The position numbers were made by a program, and so were the translations under genes. The notes under the pieces are model-generated. The model did no database searches and had not been told where the DNA came from. It worked only from the letters and a program-made list of their open reading frames with translations. A stretch of DNA of 12,835 nt from JBCAWW01 sp039024315 (GTDB taxonomy: Bacteria > Bacteroidota > Bacteroidia > J057): assembly GCA_039024315.1 (NCBI GenBank), contig JBCCQN010000228.1, positions 1 through 12,835 of the forward strand. The letters are read 5' to 3'. Each line of letters begins with the position of its first letter. Positions within the stretch are counted from its first letter, which is position 1. Shown piece by piece: positions 1 through 7,311 of this stretch.

Positions 1-949
1 GGGTAGTGGAAAATGGCAATGAAAATGCCAACACACTAAGGGCGAATTCAGTATCAAAGGTCTTTTGGGGAGACTTCTCCTCTAAGGCATCAACGGCTGC
101 CATGTGAGCAAAAGGCCAAAAGCTGCATGCGCTCTGGGGAAAAACCACGATGACCAATATAGCCGCTGGCGCTAAGGCCGGAAGCAAGAGAATCAAGAGC
201 GCACTCATCAAAAAGGCAAAAGCTGAGCGAAAGCTCAAAAAGCTCAATATCGGACCGATTTGGTCCCACTTGATCTTGACCGCCATACCGATGAAAATGA
301 GGATCATGGGCGTCATCATCGCACTCATGCGACCGACGGCAGACTGCATAAATTCGGGCAGTGCCTTAATATTGAGGTCGAAACTCAGGAGTATAATCGC
401 ACTGACAATCATCAGATTGACGGGTTCTCGTAAAAGAGATAGCAAAAGATCTTTGAGGCGTCCTTTGTTAGCAGAGGTATGAGAGACTTTTTTATAATAC
501 CAATGCATGGCCAGCATGTAAAGCAAGATCAAGACAAAGACTTTGTTCCCCACATCTGCCAATGCGGCCAAGGCTAAGCTACTGTCCCCCATATATTCGG
601 CTAGAAAAGGAAAGCAGGACAAGCCCGGCGCAAGGGATGGCAAAAGCATCATCAGCGTTTTGCCTTGGGCCTTGCTGCGCGCTATCCCCATCATCGGCAG
701 CACCTTATAGACCACTCCCAAAAGAAGCAGATTAAAGCCTAAGGCCAAGAGCGGCAAGAAAAGCAACTGCGGCTCAATCTCAATCTTAAGTAAGGCGACA
801 AAAATCGTAGCGGGAAGCGCAATACTCAAAATCAAGACTTTAACGCCCCCCAAGGATTCTTTGCTTTTGATTTTGCTACGAATCAGTACGCCTACTCCGA
901 TGAGGAGAAGAATAGAAAGCGTCTTTTGCACGGCTGGATTCATCCACAT
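1..949 (-). CDS. AEC-family (auxin efflux carrier-like) permease, 3' end cut by window
   Basis: The reverse strand is open from an ATG at 949 to the left edge (316 complete codons, no stop), so only the extreme C-terminus is missing. The protein is almost entirely hydrophobic helices, at roughly residues 8-24, 35-54, 60-80, 98-118, 126-146, 176-191, 205-223, 240-256, 260-275 and from 301 on. This is the ten-helix layout of the AEC permeases, which are usually about 300 residues. Family-like signatures are the SIALPATIF segment near 42-50, ADVGNKVF near 131-138 and the short break after the ninth helix (FPQSACSF). AEC proteins are inner-membrane secondary carriers of organic anions, but the substrate cannot be read from the sequence. 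It starts 51 bases after the stop of the aminotransferase gene on the same strand, so the two are probably cotranscribed. A second ATG at 943 is an equally possible start. No clear Shine-Dalgarno site was seen. The family call is fairly confident. Confidence 0.8.
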   Translation of the reverse strand, partial: MWMNPAVQKTLSILLLIGVGVLIRSKIKSKESLGGVKVLILSIALPATIFVALLKIEIEPQLLFLPLLALGFNLLLLGVVYKVLPMMGIARSKAQGKTLMMLLPSLAPGLSCFPFLAEYMGDSSLALAALADVGNKVFVLILLYMLAMHWYYKKVSHTSANKGRLKDLLLSLLREPVNLMIVSAIILLSFDLNIKALPEFMQSAVGRMSAMMTPMILIFIGMAVKIKWDQIGPILSFLSFRSAFAFLMSALLILLLPALAPAAILVIVVFPQSACSFWPFAHMAAVDALEEKSPQKTFDTEFALSVLAFSLPFSTT

Positions 950-1000
950 AGGTGCAAGGATTGGTCGTGTAAATTCATGATTAGGGTGAGTGTAGGCAGA

Positions 1001-2167
1001 CTAGCCGACTACATTTTTGAGGGCCTCGATAAACATCTCCATCTCTTGCATGGTCCCCATACTGACTCGGCACCATGGCTTATCGTCAATCTCAAAGACA
1101 CGGATGCCAATGCCTTGGGCAAACATTTTTTCTAGGTATTGATCACCGGGGAGCTCGATCGGGAAGATCATAAAGCTAGTGTGGGAAGGCACATAGGCAA
1201 AGCCTAGTTTTTCGAGTTCTGCAGCTACGTATTCACGGGTTTCGGCCGTAAGCTTACGGGTTTTCTCTTGAAAGTCGGTTGCCTCAAGACTCGCCATGGC
1301 ACCCCGGAGAGAAGTAACGGAAAGTCCCATATTGCTGCGGACCATGCCAGTGATCTTTTCTAGCGTTTCGGGTAAGGCCACGCCATAGCCAATCCGGAGA
1401 CCCGCCATGCCATGAATTTTGGAGAAGGTTCTGGCTACGATTATATCTTTGCCTTCGGCCACGAGTCCTACCATACTGGAGGCCGCGGGAGCATCTAAAA
1501 ACTCTAGATAGGCTTCATCAACGAAGACGGGTGCTTTTTTGGATACTTTGGCGCAGAAGTCCCACAAATCTTTAGTGGGGGTGAGGCTGCCCATGGGATT
1601 ATTGGGATTACAGACGTAGATCAATTTGGTCTCATCATCAACTGCAGCTGCCATAGCGCTTAGATCATGGGCGTAGTCAGCGGTAAGCGGGATATTTTTC
1701 CAGTCTGCGCCAAAAGCCATGGCCGTTTTGACCAAGGACATATAGGAGGGATCTGCCGAAACAATATTGCCCCCTTCGATAAACTGCACGATAGCGGTTT
1801 TTTCGAGGATATCAGTAGAACCTGGGCCTAAGAGGATATGATCGGGTGTCACGCCTTCTTTTTCGGCCAACATGGCTTTGAGCTTTTGGGCGTCTTGATG
1901 CCCATAGCGATTGCCCATGCCTACCGACTCCATGATGGCTAGGCGAACCTTGTCAGAAGGACCATAAGGATTTTCATTTGCTAGCAGTCGCGCGTTCAGT
2001 TTGCTGAAATCCGGTGGAAATTGAAAGTTACGTTCCCATAGTTGCGGCGGATAAAGCGGTTTGATACGAGGCTTGGCGCTAAGGACCTGAGGAGCGATAG
2101 CAGCTCCACCCGCTAATAAGAGAGAGGATTTGAGCCAATGTCGGCGATTAAGAGTGGGCGTAGACAT
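1001..2167 (-). CDS. Tat-exported histidinol-phosphate aminotransferase-like PLP enzyme
   Basis: A 388-residue fold-type I aminotransferase most like HisC. The visible PLP-site motifs are GPGSTDILE (about 114-122), NPNNPMG (187-193), DEAYLEF with Asp217 and Tyr220, RTFSK with the Schiff-base Lys250, AGLRIGYG just after it, and CRVSMGT with substrate-carboxylate Arg367. All catalytic residues expected of the family are present. The N-terminus is a twin-arginine signal: NRRHWLK at 7-13, a hydrophobic stretch, and a probable cleavage after VLSA. I chose the ATG at 2167 because it puts the Arg pair at residues 8-9. An ATG at 2218 would add 17 residues that do not fit a Tat n-region. Export after folding around PLP suggests a periplasmic role rather than ordinary histidine synthesis, and no other his genes are nearby. 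The true amino-acid substrate is unknown. It is probably the first gene of a unit with the downstream permease. Confidence 0.88.
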   Translation of the reverse strand: MSTPTLNRRHWLKSSLLLAGGAAIAPQVLSAKPRIKPLYPPQLWERNFQFPPDFSKLNARLLANENPYGPSDKVRLAIMESVGMGNRYGHQDAQKLKAMLAEKEGVTPDHILLGPGSTDILEKTAIVQFIEGGNIVSADPSYMSLVKTAMAFGADWKNIPLTADYAHDLSAMAAAVDDETKLIYVCNPNNPMGSLTPTKDLWDFCAKVSKKAPVFVDEAYLEFLDAPAASSMVGLVAEGKDIIVARTFSKIHGMAGLRIGYGVALPETLEKITGMVRSNMGLSVTSLRGAMASLEATDFQEKTRKLTAETREYVAAELEKLGFAYVPSHTSFMIFPIELPGDQYLEKMFAQGIGIRVFEIDDKPWCRVSMGTMQEMEMFIEALKNVVG

Positions 2168-2330
2168 GAGAGTTTCGGTTGCAAAGTGATCATGATGAAA
2201 GAATCCCAAAATCATCACCTAAGCACAAGGATGCTGGCTCGCAGCTAAGGCAGCGAGGCATGCATGAAACTCCTTTATTTTTTAGCCAAATGAGTCAGGC
2301 AAGGATTTATGGTATAGGCTTAATTTAATC

Positions 2331-2364
2331 CAAAATTATCAATATCAAAAAAATTAGCATCCAA
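2331..2364 (-). promoter_or_regulatory. Possible Bacteroidota-type promoter for aminotransferase-permease unit
   Basis: Read on the minus strand there is TTG (2364-2362), 23 bases, then TAATTTTG (2338-2331), which fits the TAnnTTTG -7 box of Bacteroidota. The spacer is at the long end of the accepted range. Transcription would begin about 150 bases before the ATG at 2167. This is motif matching only. Confidence 0.3.
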
Positions 2365-2501
2365 CATTGATAAAATGGAATTTATTGGCTGAATTTTTGG
2401 GATAAAATCAAGAGTCTGCAATGACTTGGCAAAAGGCTCTCTTCTCCAAGCCGATCTTTGGCTCAAGTATGCATTGGCAGTTTATGGTTAAGAGAGCAAG
2501 G

Positions 2502-2524
2502 ACCGCTGCGCGGAACGCTTTATC
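2502..2524 (+). repeat. Dispersed hairpin repeat, copy 1
   Basis: The copy reads ACCGCTGCGCGGAACGCTT followed by TATC. It has a 4-bp stem CCGC (2503-2506) / GCGG (2510-2513) with loop TGC, then the conserved tail AACGCTT. It lies about 80 bases before the receptor start. Five other intergenic copies occur in the window. Confidence 0.8.
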
Positions 2525-2551
2525 AGTCCCTCAGCGGGTTTGCGATGAATT

Positions 2552-2567
2552 TACCTAGGATTAGGTA
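2552..2567. repeat. TACCTA/TAGGTA hairpin, copy A
   Basis: TACCTA (2552-2557), loop GGAT, TAGGTA (2562-2567), then TTG. It is nearly identical to the hairpin at 5157-5172 (they differ only at two loop bases) and likewise sits downstream of a copy of the ACCGCTGCGCGGAACG repeat. It could shape the 5' leader of the receptor mRNA, but no T-run follows, so it is not a typical terminator. Confidence 0.6.
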
Positions 2568-2602
2568 TTGAGGACCTCAGTTAGAAGTGAGAATTTTGCT
2601 AG

Positions 2603-4996
2603 ATGAAATCATATCTAGGCTATTGCTGCTGCCTATGCTTAGGCTTGCAGTTGCTTTTCCAGTCCAGCTACGGTCAAAATATTGAGGTGACGCAAACGCT
2701 AAGAGGTACCGTATTTGACCAAGCAACCCAACAAGTTTTAGTAGGTGCCAGCATCAAAATAGAAGGAACAGATCCAGTTTTAGGCGCAATCTCAGATGAG
2801 AAAGGGCAATTTATAATTGAATCTGTTCCCGTGGGTCGCTACGAAATTGAGGTAAGCTATTTGGGTTATAAAAGCCAGCGAAAGAGTAGTGTTCTACTCA
2901 CTTCCGGGCAAGAAACCATTTTGCAAATTGGCATGGAGGAGCAAGCTTTGGAGGGAGAGGTCGTTTATATAGAGGCCGACCAACGCAAAGTTACCAATGA
3001 GGCGGCTATGGTGAGTGCTCGCTCCTTTTCGGTGGAGGAACTCCGTCGGATTCCCGGTGGATTGGATGATCCCGCCCGCGTCGCGGTCAAGTTCCCGGGC
3101 GTAGCGCCTAATGGAGATGTGCGAGCCAACGCCCTAACCATCCGGGGTAACAGCCCCAACGCAGTATTGTGGCGTTTGGAGGGGGTAGATATTTATAATC
3201 CTAACCATTTTACTCAAGTCGGAAACCCCAATGGCAGCATCACCCTCTTTAGTCAGCAACTGCTCACTAATACCGATTTCTTTTCCGGAGCTTTCCCTGC
3301 TGACTATGGCAATGTCTTAGGAGGCGTATTTGATGCTCGTTTTCGCAATGGCAATACTCAAAAACGACAGCACGCGCTGCAGCTGAGTTTACTCGGCTTA
3401 GATGTGGCCACGGAAGGACCATTTACCAAAGCGGGGAATAGTTCCTATCTGGTGAATTATCGCTATTCGACTACGGGTCTAGTAAATAATTTCTTGGACC
3501 TTGGCTTCGCGATTCCTACCTATCAGGATCTCTCCTTCAAATTACATTTTCAACTTCCCAAAGCTGGGGTGATTGATATCTTTGGTATAGGAGGGATTTC
3601 TCGCTTAGACTATAGTCCCAATCGAGACACTACCCGATGGGGGACAGACCCACTTATCAGTTTTGGGGGTGAGTATATAACGACCACTGGAACGATAGGG
3701 GCCACTTATGCGCAGCCAATCGGTGAGAAAACCTTCTTCAAAACCGCTTTGGTCGGTACGGGTCTCGATTATGATGTTAGCACCTATTATCTCAATCGGG
3801 ACTTAGTCACAGCTGACTCTTCTGGTAAGACAGATGATAGAGACCTGCGTTTGACTTGGTCTACTTATATCAACCATAAATTCAGCGCTCGGCATACCCA
3901 TCGTACTGGGATCAATATCCACGGTTTGCGATCCAACATGCAGTTTGTACGGCCAGAAAATTTTTGGGCCATCCAGCCAGGAGGGCCGCTTACGGATACC
4001 GTGCGGGCTGGGCAAGGGCAGTCGTTGCTTATCAACGCTTACTCACGCTCACAATTTGCGCTGAGTACTCGTTGGAACCTCAATGTAGGCTTGCATCTGA
4101 TGTACTTTGCCTATACCGGAGAAGTTTCTCTAGAGCCGCGACTTGGCATGCGATTCCAGATTTCTCCCCAACAATCTCTATCCTTTGGTTATGGCCTTCA
4201 TAGCCAGATGGAGCCGTTTTTTACCTACATCATTGAGCGTACAGACGCAGAAGGTAATAAGTACCGTTTTCACGATGATCTGCGCTTTAGCAAGGCTCAT
4301 CATTTTGTACTTGCCTATCGCTGGCAGCCTACGGATAAGCTTCGCTTTGGCCTAGAAGTATACCATCAGGAACAGTTCAATCTAGTGGTTGGAGAAGAAT
4401 TGCCCATCTCACGCGTAGGGGGAGCGGATTACTTTTTTGAAACCTTTGACCTCAACAATAACGGTACCGGCCGCAATACAGGTATAGAAGTTGCGATAGA
4501 ACGCAGCTTCTCCAATGGATATTACTTTCTGGTCAATGGCTCTTTCTTTGATGCCTCCTATATCGCCAATGACGGAGTTTCTAGACCTTCCGAATTCAAT
4601 ACCGGCCTGATTGGCAAAGGGATTTTTGGTAAAGAATGGATGCTAGGGCAAAAGAAGGGCAAGGCAAATACCCTCAATCTCAATTTTTCGGCGACTTATA
4701 GCGGCCCACGATACTTCACGCCCCAAGACATCGAATTGGCTCGTACTAGCGGAGTATTGCAATTGGATTATAATCGCCCCAATACTGAAGTCCAAGATGC
4801 TTTACTCTTTTTTGATGCCTCTCTGGTCTACCAACGCAACCTTTTAAAGCGCAGTAGTCAATTTTCAATACAAGTTAGAAATATCTTTAGTCAACGTCCC
4901 CTGCTACGCCAAATCTACGATCGAGAAACGGATCAGATCGTTGATGTTTTAGGCTCAGGTCTGTTTCCGGTTATCGGTTGGAAGATACAGTTTTGA
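2603..4996 (+). CDS. TonB-dependent outer-membrane receptor with carboxypeptidase-like N-domain
   Basis: A 797-residue outer-membrane transporter. Residues 1-24 are a Cys-rich signal peptide ending SSYG before a Gln, typical of Bacteroidota. Residues about 32-116 are a carboxypeptidase regulatory-like beta-sandwich (RGTVFDQ..., SDEKGQF, VPVGRYEIEV, LGY). The plug follows at about 135-250, with FSVEELRRIPGG, DPARVAVKFPGV, ALTIRGNSPN, WRLEGVDIYNP and SGAFPADYGNVLGG. The rest is a beta-barrel of alternating aromatic strands ending in the aromatic terminus GWKIQF. The length suits a receptor of this class. Such receptors take up siderophores, heme, vitamins or oligomers using TonB-ExbBD energy. 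The ligand is not readable, but the PepSY reductase operon downstream makes an iron chelate a reasonable guess. There is no SusD partner, which argues against glycan uptake. The start is supported by the signal peptide directly after the ATG. The gene appears monocistronic, with a terminator-like hairpin before the next promoter. Confidence 0.92.
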   Translation: MKSYLGYCCCLCLGLQLLFQSSYGQNIEVTQTLRGTVFDQATQQVLVGASIKIEGTDPVLGAISDEKGQFIIESVPVGRYEIEVSYLGYKSQRKSSVLLTSGQETILQIGMEEQALEGEVVYIEADQRKVTNEAAMVSARSFSVEELRRIPGGLDDPARVAVKFPGVAPNGDVRANALTIRGNSPNAVLWRLEGVDIYNPNHFTQVGNPNGSITLFSQQLLTNTDFFSGAFPADYGNVLGGVFDARFRNGNTQKRQHALQLSLLGLDVATEGPFTKAGNSSYLVNYRYSTTGLVNNFLDLGFAIPTYQDLSFKLHFQLPKAGVIDIFGIGGISRLDYSPNRDTTRWGTDPLISFGGEYITTTGTIGATYAQPIGEKTFFKTALVGTGLDYDVSTYYLNRDLVTADSSGKTDDRDLRLTWSTYINHKFSARHTHRTGINIHGLRSNMQFVRPENFWAIQPGGPLTDTVRAGQGQSLLINAYSRSQFALSTRWNLNVGLHLMYFAYTGEVSLEPRLGMRFQISPQQSLSFGYGLHSQMEPFFTYIIERTDAEGNKYRFHDDLRFSKAHHFVLAYRWQPTDKLRFGLEVYHQEQFNLVVGEELPISRVGGADYFFETFDLNNNGTGRNTGIEVAIERSFSNGYYFLVNGSFFDASYIANDGVSRPSEFNTGLIGKGIFGKEWMLGQKKGKANTLNLNFSATYSGPRYFTPQDIELARTSGVLQLDYNRPNTEVQDALLFFDASLVYQRNLLKRSSQFSIQVRNIFSQRPLLRQIYDRETDQIVDVLGSGLFPVIGWKIQF

Positions 4997-5074
4997 GTTG
5001 AAGGAAGTGCTTGAGAATATTCATCGACCTTTTACTTTAAGCTATTTCGATAGTTGGACGATTTTGCGGATTTT

Positions 5075-5096
5075 ACCTGCTTCGCAGAACGTTTAT
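5075..5096 (+). repeat. Dispersed hairpin repeat, copy 2 (compensated stem)
   Basis: The stem is CTGC (5077-5080) / GCAG (5084-5087) with loop TTC, followed by AACGTTTAT. Relative to copy 1 the second stem pair has changed from C-G to T-A on both sides, so pairing is kept. It lies 78 bases after the receptor stop codon. Confidence 0.72.
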
Positions 5097-5114
5097 TCTT
5101 GGGTACCTAGCTCG

Positions 5115-5139
5115 TACCTAATTCAAAAATTATTAGGTA
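5115..5139. repeat. 8-bp inverted repeat TACCTAAT/ATTAGGTA
   Basis: TACCTAAT (5115-5122) and ATTAGGTA (5132-5139) form a perfect 8-bp stem with a 9-base AT-rich loop. A further TACCTA at 5104-5109 just upstream could compete for pairing. It lies between the receptor gene and the following terminator-like hairpin. Confidence 0.6.
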
Positions 5140-5156
5140 GGTCAGTCGATTGGTAG

Positions 5157-5178
5157 TACCTAGTTTTAGGTATTTTTT
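5157..5178 (+). terminator. Weak intrinsic terminator after TonB receptor (TACCTA hairpin, copy B)
   Basis: TACCTA (5157-5162), loop GTTT, TAGGTA (5167-5172), followed at once by six T (5173-5178). The stem is short and only moderately GC-rich, so termination may be partial. It lies 20 bases before the promoter of the next operon and is nearly identical to the hairpin at 2552-2567. Confidence 0.45.
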
Positions 5179-5198
5179 AGCTATTCTTAGCGGCTTCC

Positions 5199-5229
5199 TT
5201 TGTCGAAGAAAGCTTTTTGGCTAGGTTTG
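5199..5229 (+). promoter_or_regulatory. Bacteroidota-type promoter of the ankyrin-DUF2271-PepSY operon
   Basis: TTTG (5199-5202), a 19-base spacer and TAGGTTTG (5222-5229) match the Bacteroidota primary sigma consensus (TTTG, about 19-21 bases, TAnnTTTG) at every defined position. The transcript would start near 5235, leaving a leader of about 60 bases before the ATG at 5296. No obvious operator palindrome overlaps it. Confidence 0.6.
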
Positions 5230-5295
5230 GTTTTGGGTTTGTAATAGACTAGTTCACAGACCTTTCAAGCCCTTCTTATTCCCAATCCAAGCCAA

Positions 5296-6792
5296 ATGAT
5301 TAAACATATCTCTTTTGCTGTCTTGATGTGTTTGCCGAGCCTCTTTTTGGGGCAAGACCAAAACATCTTTCACGACCGTTCCTTCTGGGAAAATGGTCCT
5401 AGCGTTGACGCAGTCAAAGCAGAAATAGAAAAAGGTAATGACCCCGTCGCCTTAACTCCAAGCGCCTTCGACGCGGTGGTATATGCCATCCTCGGAGGAG
5501 CGCCTACCGAAACCATTGAATATCTCCTTACTATTGAGGGTAATGAAGTAGATAAGACCACCCACGATGGTCGTAATTATTTACTATGGGCCGGATATAA
5601 AGGCAATCTCGAAGTCATGGAGTTGCTCTACGAAAAAGGCTCTCAAGCCGATCTTGTTGATGATCATGGTTATAATATGATGACCTTTAGCGCTGTCGGC
5701 GGTAATCAAAATCCTGCGGTCTATGATATGATCATGGCCAAAGGAGGTAAAGTTACCGACGCCAATCGTTCTGGCGCTACTGCTCTACACCTGATCACCC
5801 CTTATCTAGAGGACGCTAGCTTACTCGACTACTTTGTCGAAAAAGGCTTAGCGCTAGAAACCACCGACAATGCTGGTAATGGCCTTTTTAACTATGCGGC
5901 ACAACGAGGCAATATGGCCATGATGAAGCTATTGATGGAAAAGGGACTAGATTATCAAGGAATCAACGAAAATGGCGGTAACGCGATGCTTTTTGCCAGC
6001 CGTGGTGGTAGAGGCCATACCAATGACTTGGCAGTATTTGAGTATTTAGAAGGCCTAGGACTTGAATCCGATATTGTCAACTTTGAAGGCAATACGCCTC
6101 TTTATTATCTGGCAGGTAGTGCCGAAGACGAAGCGATCATTGATTTCTTCCTCGAAAAAGGCGTAAATCCCAACCAAGTAAATAAGGACGGTAACACTGC
6201 CTTTTTAAATGCGGTTCGCTATAATAACCTTCCTATGGCGCAAAAATTAGCTCCCATGGTTAAGGACATGAACCAAGCTAACCACGATGGTTATACTGCT
6301 TTGACTTATGCTGTTATGCGTAATAATACCGAAGCCTTTGAGTATTTGCTAGCCCAAGGTGCGAAAATGGACATCGAAGATGCCAAAGGTCGCAATCTGG
6401 TCTACCATATTTTCAATTCTTACCGTTCGCGGAACGCGGAAGCCTTTGCCAGTTTCCTCAAAGTAGCTGAAGAACATAAATTGATGATGACGCCCACTTA
6501 CGAAGGAGGCAACACCCTTGCGCACATGGCTATTGCAGAAGGCGAAATGGAATTATTGCAAAAGGCCCTAGAACTAGGCGTTGACATCAACCAAAGAAAT
6601 GCTGATGGCCTAACCCCGCTCCACCTTGCAGCTATGAAAGCCAAAGACAAGGAGATGCTGGCGATCCTGCTAGACAAAGGAGCCGAAAAAAGTATCCTCA
6701 CCGACTTTGAAGAAAGTGCTTATGACTTGGCCAAGGAAAACGAAGCGCTCTCAGGAAACGGTATTGACGTAGAATTTCTAAAACTTGATTAA
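5296..6792 (+). CDS. Secreted ankyrin-repeat protein
   Basis: A 498-residue protein with a cleavable signal peptide (about 1-19, LPSLFLG before Gln20), so it should act in the periplasm or outside. After a short N-terminal segment, about eleven ankyrin repeats run from about residue 91 to 470. Their openings include DGRNYLLWAG (91), SGATALHLI (159), EGNTPLYYLA (264), DGNTAFLNAV (298), DGYTALTYAV (331) and DGLTPLHLAA (437), with helix-2 patterns such as VMELLYEKG, FEYLLAQGA and LAILLDKGA. Ankyrin arrays bind proteins and are not catalytic. This is the first gene of the operon, with a good promoter 67 bases upstream. Its stop overlaps the next ATG in TAATG, which implies coupled translation. 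The repeat at about 364-402 is a few residues longer than its neighbours. A periplasmic partner role for the DUF2271 and PepSY proteins is inferred from the operon alone. Confidence 0.88.
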   Translation: MIKHISFAVLMCLPSLFLGQDQNIFHDRSFWENGPSVDAVKAEIEKGNDPVALTPSAFDAVVYAILGGAPTETIEYLLTIEGNEVDKTTHDGRNYLLWAGYKGNLEVMELLYEKGSQADLVDDHGYNMMTFSAVGGNQNPAVYDMIMAKGGKVTDANRSGATALHLITPYLEDASLLDYFVEKGLALETTDNAGNGLFNYAAQRGNMAMMKLLMEKGLDYQGINENGGNAMLFASRGGRGHTNDLAVFEYLEGLGLESDIVNFEGNTPLYYLAGSAEDEAIIDFFLEKGVNPNQVNKDGNTAFLNAVRYNNLPMAQKLAPMVKDMNQANHDGYTALTYAVMRNNTEAFEYLLAQGAKMDIEDAKGRNLVYHIFNSYRSRNAEAFASFLKVAEEHKLMMTPTYEGGNTLAHMAIAEGEMELLQKALELGVDINQRNADGLTPLHLAAMKAKDKEMLAILLDKGAEKSILTDFEESAYDLAKENEALSGNGIDVEFLKLD

Positions 6793-7286
6793 TGCATAAA
6801 ATCTATAAAAACGCCTGGCTAGGCCTTCTCCTCTTAGGGACGATTTGCTTCATGGCCATGCGCAGCCCCCAGGCTACTTCCCAGTATAAATGCTTAGTCC
6901 AAATGACCAATTACGACGGCGAAGGGCCCTATTTTGTAGTCTCAGTCCTCGACAAGGAAGGGAAGTATTTGCAAACATTACATGTCTCTGGAGAAGACGA
7001 GGACTGGTATCCTGATCTAGAGGAATGGTGGTCTTATAAAGAGGACGAAAATCCTGATGTGGATGCCATTACTCGGCCTAGCGTTCCCGCAGGGGGAAGA
7101 TCCGTATTCTCTCTCAGCATCGACGATGATTGGCAAGATGTCGGCTACCAATTACGCTTTGAAACTGCGGTCGAAGATCAGAAGTATGTCAAGAATGATT
7201 TGACCATGCCTTTGACGGCCACCAATCTCAATGGAAAATTTGAAGGCAGTGGATACATTCGCTACGTGAGAATTATCCCGCAATAA
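6792..7286 (+). CDS. DUF2271-family periplasmic protein
   Basis: A 164-residue protein with an N-terminal hydrophobic signal or anchor (about 9-25) and an acidic, Trp-rich beta domain. Family-like features are the YFVVSVLDKEGKYLQTL strand pair, DWYPDLEEWW near 67-76, DAITRPSVPAGG near 91-102 and a C-terminal FETAVEDQ segment. The length is normal for DUF2271. The biochemical role of this family is not established. It is often encoded beside PepSY membrane proteins and iron-uptake genes, and that is the case here. It starts on the last base of the ankyrin stop codon (TAATG) and ends 25 bases before the PepSY-reductase gene, so all three should be on one mRNA. A role as periplasmic accessory or cofactor protein of the reductase is inference. 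The assignment rests on recognised motifs, not on a profile search. Confidence 0.75.
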   Translation: MHKIYKNAWLGLLLLGTICFMAMRSPQATSQYKCLVQMTNYDGEGPYFVVSVLDKEGKYLQTLHVSGEDEDWYPDLEEWWSYKEDENPDVDAITRPSVPAGGRSVFSLSIDDDWQDVGYQLRFETAVEDQKYVKNDLTMPLTATNLNGKFEGSGYIRYVRIIPQ

Positions 7287-7311
7287 TCCGCCGCTGTAAT
7301 TTGCTTACCCA

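Larger units (their letters stand above)
2168..2602. other. Divergent intergenic region between aminotransferase and TonB receptor
   Basis: This 435-base gap separates two divergent genes. It is AT-rich in the middle (about 2280-2420), where promoters for both directions are likely to lie, and holds two hairpin repeats nearer the receptor gene. For the plus strand the best but imperfect -7 candidates are AATTTTTG at 2392-2399, 22 bases after a TTG, and GATCTTTG at 2453-2460. Neither is convincing enough to call. No credible protein-coding frame was found in it. Confidence 0.6.

Noticed and set aside
150..482. Plus-strand open frame of 110 codons
   Set aside because: It is antisense to the permease gene, whose reverse-strand translation gives coherent membrane helices and family motifs. 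The plus-strand product looks like nothing known.
949..1003. Possible stop-codon read-through joining aminotransferase and permease
   Set aside because: The two genes share a frame and only one TAG separates them over 17 open codons, but such an open stretch is common by chance and each protein is complete on its own.
926..1135. Plus-strand open frame over the aminotransferase 3' end and the permease start
   Set aside because: It overlaps two well-supported minus-strand genes antisense and shows no domain, signal or start context.
7081..7098. Partial match to the hairpin repeat inside the DUF2271 gene (AGCGTTCCCGCAGGGGG)
   Set aside because: The bases encode the family-like SVPAGG segment, the stem is broken, and the similarity is best explained by coding constraint and chance.
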